Below, piece by piece: positions 59,990 to 64,000 of a stretch of DNA of 64,000 bases (its first letter is position 1; every line of letters begins with the position of its first letter). The translations under genes and the position numbers were made by a program. Below the pieces are notes generated by a model. It was not told the DNA's origin, did no database searches, and saw nothing but the letters and a program-made list of their open reading frames with translations. Source of the DNA: Brockia lithotrophica (GTDB lineage Bacteria; Bacillota; Bacilli; Thermicanales; DSM-22653); the NCBI GenBank assembly GCA_003050565.1, contig PEBW01000003.1, forward strand, positions 213,347 to 277,346, given 5' to 3'.

Positions 59990-60889
59990 ATGTTCGAGAA
60001 ACTCTCGTGGAGGAAATTGGGTGCCGTCCTCCTCGCCCTGCTTCTCATCGCAGGCCTCGCTGCCTGCGGCCAAGGAGGGTCGTCTTCCCCCGGTGGCGGC
60101 AAAGACACAGGAGCGTCTACGGGAAGCCCGACGCTTGACGCCATTAAACAACGCGGAAAGCTCGTCGCGGGGGTGAAGTACGACACGAAACTCTTCGGCT
60201 ATAAAGACCCCGCGACGGGCAAGGTGGAAGGCTTCGACGTCGACCTCGCTCGCCTCCTCGCCGAAAAGATCTTGGGCGACCCCAACAAGGTGGAACTCGT
60301 CGAGGTCACTTCGAAGACGCGGATCCCCATGCTGAAAAACGGCGACATCGACGTGATCATCGCGACGATGACGATCACGAAGAAGCGGATGGAAGAAATC
60401 GACTTCTCCAACGCGTATTACGTCGCCGGGCAATCCCTCCTCGTGCCCAAGGGATCCCGAATCCGAGGCATTCAAGACCTCGACGAAACCACGACCGTGA
60501 TCGGTGTAAAGGGTTCGACGAGCGTACAAAACATCCGGGAGAAGGCTCCCAAGGCCAACGTAGCGGAGTACGATAACTACGCCGACGCGTTTAACGCCCT
60601 GCGGAGTGGAAAGGGCGATGCCCTCACGACGGACAACGTGATCCTCCTGGGAATGCGCCAGCAAGATCCGAATTACGTACTCGTCGGCGGGCTCTTCACC
60701 ACGGAACCTTACGGGATTGGAATTCGCAAAGGCGACCAAGTCTTCGTGAAGTACGTAAACGACTTTCTCAAGGAAATCAAGGCCAACGGAAAGTACGCGG
60801 AAATCTACAAGAAGTGGCTTCAAGAAGAACCCCAAGAGAAAGACCTCAAGGCCATCGACGGCGACTTCACGATACCCGAAGGTTCGTAA
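59990..60889 (+). CDS. glnH: Amino-acid ABC transporter substrate-binding lipoprotein
   Basis: 299 aa. Lipoprotein signal ending LIAGLAAC, then a Gly/Ser linker and a type II periplasmic-binding fold (GKLVAGVKYDTKLFGYKD, GFDVDLARLLAEKILGD, IIATMTITKKRMEEIDFS). The Arg-containing IATMTITKKR region binds the ligand carboxylate in this family. The exact amino acid (Gln, Glu, Arg) cannot be told. AAGGAGG precedes the ATG by 9 nt. Confidence 0.93.
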   Translation: MFEKLSWRKLGAVLLALLLIAGLAACGQGGSSSPGGGKDTGASTGSPTLDAIKQRGKLVAGVKYDTKLFGYKDPATGKVEGFDVDLARLLAEKILGDPNKVELVEVTSKTRIPMLKNGDIDVIIATMTITKKRMEEIDFSNAYYVAGQSLLVPKGSRIRGIQDLDETTTVIGVKGSTSVQNIREKAPKANVAEYDNYADAFNALRSGKGDALTTDNVILLGMRQQDPNYVLVGGLFTTEPYGIGIRKGDQVFVKYVNDFLKEIKANGKYAEIYKKWLQEEPQEKDLKAIDGDFTIPEGS

Positions 60890-60935
60890 GCCGAGCGTCC
60901 GAGCCGCGCGACGCAAGAACCCGGGTTCTCAGGAG

Positions 60936-60957
60936 AAGGGGGGCTACGGTCCCCCTT
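60936..60957 (+). other. Hairpin between glnH and the first permease gene
   Basis: AAGGGGG/CCCCCTT stem with an 8-nt loop and no T-run. It may stabilise the glnH message or lower read-through, keeping binding protein in excess over permease. A palindrome, AGAACCCGGGTTCT, lies just upstream. Confidence 0.5.
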
Positions 60958-61023
60958 CCCTCGTCTTCCGAGACGTCTCCCCGTACACGCTCCCCCTCCG
61001 ATTTTCATGCCGGAGGTGTCCCC

Positions 61024-61704
61024 ATGGTCTACCTCGAGCTCCTGCGCGAATACGGAGGCCTCTTTTGGAGCGGATTTCGCACCACGCTCGGCGTAAGCGT
61101 CGTCTCCCTCTTGGGGAGTTTGATTCTCGGCACGCTCATCGCCGGCCTTCGCATGTTTCCCTACGCCCCCGTAGCCGCCGTGGGCCGCGCCTACGTGGAG
61201 TTCGTCCGAAACATCCCCCTCCTCCTCATCGCCTTTTTCTTTTACTTCGGGCTCGCTCCGTTTCACATCAACTTGGACGGAATCGTGGCCGGTACCCTTG
61301 CCCTTACGATCTACACGGCGGCCTTCATCGCGGAAGCGATCCGTGCGGGAATCCACTCCCTCCCCAGAGGGCAGTGGGAAGCGGGGTACGCCACGGGCCT
61401 CTCCTACGCGCAAATCCTGCGCTACATCATCCTTCCCCAGGCGTTCCGCCTCGTCCTTCCCCCTCTGGGAAATCAGTTCGTCAACCTCGTGAAGAACTCT
61501 TCCATCCTAAGCCTCATCGCCGGGCCGGAACTCCTCTACCAGGGCGAGGCCATCGCAAACATGACGTTTAAAACCCTCCCCGTGTACACGCTCGTCGCAG
61601 CTTTCTACCTCCTGCTCACGATCCCTCTCAGCCAGCTCGTGCGCTATCTGGAAAAGCGACTGGGCGGCAAGGAACTCGTCCTCGAGAGGGGGGAGGCGGC
61701 GTGA
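61024..61704 (+). CDS. Amino-acid ABC transporter permease
   Basis: 226 aa HisM-family inner-membrane subunit with about five helices. The coupling (EAA) loop reads EAGYATGLSYAQILRYIILPQAFR. GGAGGTG precedes the ATG. Its stop overlaps the next permease start. Confidence 0.93.
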   Translation: MVYLELLREYGGLFWSGFRTTLGVSVVSLLGSLILGTLIAGLRMFPYAPVAAVGRAYVEFVRNIPLLLIAFFFYFGLAPFHINLDGIVAGTLALTIYTAAFIAEAIRAGIHSLPRGQWEAGYATGLSYAQILRYIILPQAFRLVLPPLGNQFVNLVKNSSILSLIAGPELLYQGEAIANMTFKTLPVYTLVAAFYLLLTIPLSQLVRYLEKRLGGKELVLERGEAA

Positions 61705-62366
61705 TCGAAGCCTGGCTCGAAGCGCTCCAGCCGGCGCACTTGAACTTTCTCCTTCAGGGGTTTCAAATCACCCTCGAAGTCGCCCTCATCTCCATCGCGC
61801 TCAGCTACGCCATCGGCATCCTCCTCGGGGCAACTCGGTACCTCGGCGTCCCCGGCCTCTCGCCGCTCTTTACCGTTGCGGTGGAGATCCTGCGGAATCT
61901 CCCCATCCTCTACCTCCTCATCTTTGCCCGCTTCGTCCTTCCGACCTTCGGGATCCGCCTCGACCCCTTTTGGTCGGCCGTCGTGGGGCTCACCGCCTTT
62001 GAAGCGGCGATGATCTCGGAAATCGTCCGGGCCGGACTTGCCTCCGTCGACCGCGGACAGATCGAGGCGGCGACGGCCAGCGGCCTGACGCGCCTGCAGA
62101 TCCTCCGCTACATCGCCCTTCCTCAAGCCCTCGTGCGCATGATCCCGCCCACCGTGAGTCAGTTCATCTCTCTCCTGAAAGACACCTCCCTCGCCGTCGC
62201 CATCTCTTTGCCCGAACTCATGCACAACGCGCAGATCATCTACAACGGCGATCCCGTGAAGTACGTACTCCCCATCCTCGCGGCCACGGCGATTCTCTAC
62301 TTCGGCGTGAACTTCCTCCTCTCGCAAATCGCCCACGTCCTCGAACGTCGCCTCCTCCGTACCTGA
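61701..62366 (+). CDS. Amino-acid ABC transporter permease (second subunit)
   Basis: 221 aa HisM-family permease with coupling loop EAATASGLTRLQILRYIALPQAL. The GTG start overlaps the previous TGA by four bases, implying 1:1 synthesis of the two subunits. Together they form the heterodimeric channel for GlnQ. Confidence 0.93.
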   Translation: MIEAWLEALQPAHLNFLLQGFQITLEVALISIALSYAIGILLGATRYLGVPGLSPLFTVAVEILRNLPILYLLIFARFVLPTFGIRLDPFWSAVVGLTAFEAAMISEIVRAGLASVDRGQIEAATASGLTRLQILRYIALPQALVRMIPPTVSQFISLLKDTSLAVAISLPELMHNAQIIYNGDPVKYVLPILAATAILYFGVNFLLSQIAHVLERRLLRT

Positions 62367-62462
62367 AGAGCCAGAAAAAAACAAAGCGGCTGCGGCGAAA
62401 CAAACGATCTGCGCGAACGGATTCCTTTTACCACCGAAGGGAGAATGGGCCTCTGTGTGCTT

Positions 62463-63530
62463 TCACCGAAGAAAGAAAAACCCGAGGACGATCTCGAGAA
62501 AGATGAGGAGGAGGATCAACGTGTCGATGAGCATGAAGCGGTTGGTCATGTAAGAGTCGCTCAAAAGTTCGTAGTTCCTTTCGAGGATTTCCATTTTTTC
62601 GCGAATGCTCGCCGACCATTCCTCTACGCGCAGGAGTTCGAGGGCGACCTGATAGAGGCGGAGGTAGTACACGTCCTGGGTTACTTTGACGGCGTTGCGC
62701 ACGCGGCTCGTAAACTCCGCCGTCTCGACGAGAAGTTCCATGATGTAGCGCATGACCTCTTCGTGCCGCCGCAGGCTAAAAAAACCCCACGACCGCTGAT
62801 TTTCGAGGATCTCGTAAAGCTTCGTAAGCTCGCTGTCGAGGAGGTCGTCGTAGTAGCGGAGTTCGAGAAACTGGGCGTGGGCAAACTCCAGAAGCGCGCC
62901 CACGTCGGGAGCTTCCTCCGGATCGTTCGTCCACGCCGCGACGGAGGTGACGATCACGGCATCGTCCGTGTACGATACGCGGTGCCTCAGAACTTCACGG
63001 CGCATGGCCTCGCTTAAACGCTCCGCTTCTCCCAAAAGGAGCTCCGCCGCGTCTCGTTCCTTGGGCCATTCGGGGAGGACGTACAAGGTGAACTCGTGAA
63101 CGTATTCCGGAGATCCTTCTCCTTCGAGAGCCCCGGCCAGAGACCGGACGATGTCATCCCGCACATTCGTGAAGATCCGCTCGAAGGGGTCGTCTTCCTC
63201 GTCTTCGTTGAGTTCCACGGCCAACCGTTTCACGTCCTCGACGTCCCAGTCTTCCGGGAGAGTTATGCGGGCGACAAGGCTGAGAACGCCAAAGTCGTAC
63301 AGGCGAGCGCGAATGCGTCCCCGGAGCATCCGGCTGCGTAGAGGGATTTCAACCTCCCCGAGATCCACGGTTACGGGGAGGTTTTTGATCTCCAGGGAAC
63401 GCGGCCGCACCTTGAGAAGGCGCATACGCCGTACGGGCGCTTCGCGGTGAACGAAAAGACCCTCGACCTCGTCCAGGTGGATCTCCTGTGCCACGTCGAA
63501 AAACCGGTACACCCACACTTCCCCGCGCAT
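62463..63530 (-). CDS. DUF155/RMD1-like protein with C-terminal membrane anchor
   Basis: 355 aa. The C-terminal half (VTQDVYYLRLYQVALELL, ASIREKMEILERNYELLSDSY) and final membrane helix (TLILLLIFLEIVLGFFFL) resemble the RMD1/DUF155 family, known from eukaryotic mitochondria and some bacteria; the match is by pattern. The N-terminal half is mixed alpha/beta, soluble. ATG at 63530 chosen; GGGAGTG is about 9 nt upstream. Function unknown. Confidence 0.65.
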   Translation of the reverse strand: MRGEVWVYRFFDVAQEIHLDEVEGLFVHREAPVRRMRLLKVRPRSLEIKNLPVTVDLGEVEIPLRSRMLRGRIRARLYDFGVLSLVARITLPEDWDVEDVKRLAVELNEDEEDDPFERIFTNVRDDIVRSLAGALEGEGSPEYVHEFTLYVLPEWPKERDAAELLLGEAERLSEAMRREVLRHRVSYTDDAVIVTSVAAWTNDPEEAPDVGALLEFAHAQFLELRYYDDLLDSELTKLYEILENQRSWGFFSLRRHEEVMRYIMELLVETAEFTSRVRNAVKVTQDVYYLRLYQVALELLRVEEWSASIREKMEILERNYELLSDSYMTNRFMLIDTLILLLIFLEIVLGFFFLR

Positions 63531-63538
63531 CGATTCCG

Positions 63539-64000
63539 TCACTCCCGGCGCGCCGATCTCCCTCCGGAAAGGTGATCGGGGGAAAGAAAAATCTCCGAAA
63601 CGGGCGCAGGCAAAGAAGGTCCTTCGTAGCGTCGTTCCCACGCATCGAGGACGCGGGATAGAAATTCGGGCATCTTCTTTCCAAGTTCGTCACGGACGAA
63701 GCGGAACGCGCGAAGGCGCTCTTCTTCTGTTCCGTGGACGCGAGCCGGGTCGGGCAAAGGCCAAAACTCGCGGCGTACGTGAGGAGGCGTGTACGGACAA
63801 CGTTCTTCTGCATCCCCGCAAAGCGTGACGGCGTAAAACGCTCGATGCAACAAATCTCGATCGATCGCCTTGGATGTATGGCCAGATATGTCGATCCCTA
63901 CCTCCGCCATGACGCGGATCGCCAAAGGGTGAACAAAGCTCGGTTCAAACCCTGCACTTGCCACCACAACTCGGTCTCCCGCAAGATGCCGTAGCCACCC
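63539..64000 (-). CDS. arsC: Arsenate reductase, thioredoxin-coupled ArsC (partial, 5' end outside window)
   Basis: 153 codons of a low-molecular-weight phosphatase-fold ArsC. The visible frame enters at GWLRHLAGDRVVVASAGFEP, which follows the missing P-loop CxxNxxR. The redox Cys pair is in VTLCGDAEERCPYTPP and the FWPLPDPAR loop with the catalytic Asp is intact. The C-terminal tail of about 15 residues is extra. Stop lies 8 bp from the DUF155-like gene start. Confidence 0.9.
   Translation of the reverse strand, partial: GWLRHLAGDRVVVASAGFEPSFVHPLAIRVMAEVGIDISGHTSKAIDRDLLHRAFYAVTLCGDAEERCPYTPPHVRREFWPLPDPARVHGTEEERLRAFRFVRDELGKKMPEFLSRVLDAWERRYEGPSLPAPVSEIFLSPDHLSGGRSARRE

Overview
The window is about 64 kb of compact, GC-rich (low-60s percent by eye) chromosomal DNA from a spore-forming member of the Bacillota. 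Four genes match sporulation families: a YlbJ membrane protein, a YhcN/YlaJ protein, a GerW/YtfJ protein and an alpha/beta-type small acid-soluble spore protein. FapR, YtkD, an SR1P-like microprotein and an EzrA-like gene near cysteine desulfurase and thiI point towards the Bacillales. GC-rich thermophilic relatives such as Brockia or Hydrogenibacillus are a guess. Most ribosome binding sites are strong, and GTG or TTG starts are common. No tRNA, rRNA, CRISPR array, prophage or intact insertion sequence was seen.

Layout. 1-4930 (-): type II fatty-acid operon fapR-plsX-fabH-fabD-fabG-acpP, with a FapR operator-like palindrome in front of fapR. 4933-6625: an SGNH-hydrolase remnant, the rpmF terminator, rpmF, a DUF177 gene with a consensus-type promoter, and an IS200-type transposase remnant. 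6626-7144: rhodanese lipoprotein. 7309-10506 (-): DUF5320-like, DUF134, polyferredoxin and TorD-like genes from one promoter, an accessory set for a molybdoenzyme whose catalytic subunit is not in the window. 10543-12343: a 5'-truncated ZnuA gene and a patatin gene. 12528-20943: ylbJ, DUF523, an MFS exporter, a MidA-like methyltransferase, small unknown genes, yhcN, DUF5665, two unknown minus-strand genes and a CBS protein. 21092-25206: an Orn/Lys/Arg decarboxylase with a structured leader, the SR1P gene, a DUF1885-like gene, a GNAT acetyltransferase and fabI.

25254-41922: an unknown gene, ytfJ, DUF2953, the spore protein, Xaa-Pro peptidase, a universal stress protein, thiI with its cysteine desulfurase, DUF1540, a HAD phosphatase, a flavin reductase, ytkD, an EzrA-like gene, a secreted protein, a degenerate-motif metallo-beta-lactamase protein, rpsD and tyrS. 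41966-52155: class A penicillin-binding protein, acylphosphatase, rlmD, hflX, an amino-acid oxidase-like flavoprotein, a metallo-beta-lactamase hydrolase, a phosphoribosyltransferase and a second stress protein. 52390-56027: nikR, then feoA-feoA-feoB behind a sigma-A-type promoter and a Fur-box-like site. 56086-64000: a glycerate kinase remnant, mogA, a CsoR/CstR-family repressor, speE, a polar amino-acid ABC transporter (glnQ-glnH-two permeases), a DUF155-like gene and a partial arsC.

Together the genes suggest a sporulating cell with membrane-lipid homeostasis, spermidine synthesis and sulfur handling (rhodanese, cysteine desulfurase, possible CstR). Four genes are decayed fragments. Many promoters share an extended -10 element without a clear -35. 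I see no obvious undescribed defence or mobile system. The best leads are the SR1P locus, the DUF5320/DUF134/polyferredoxin/TorD operon, the speA leader, and the antisense overlap at 18823-19014.
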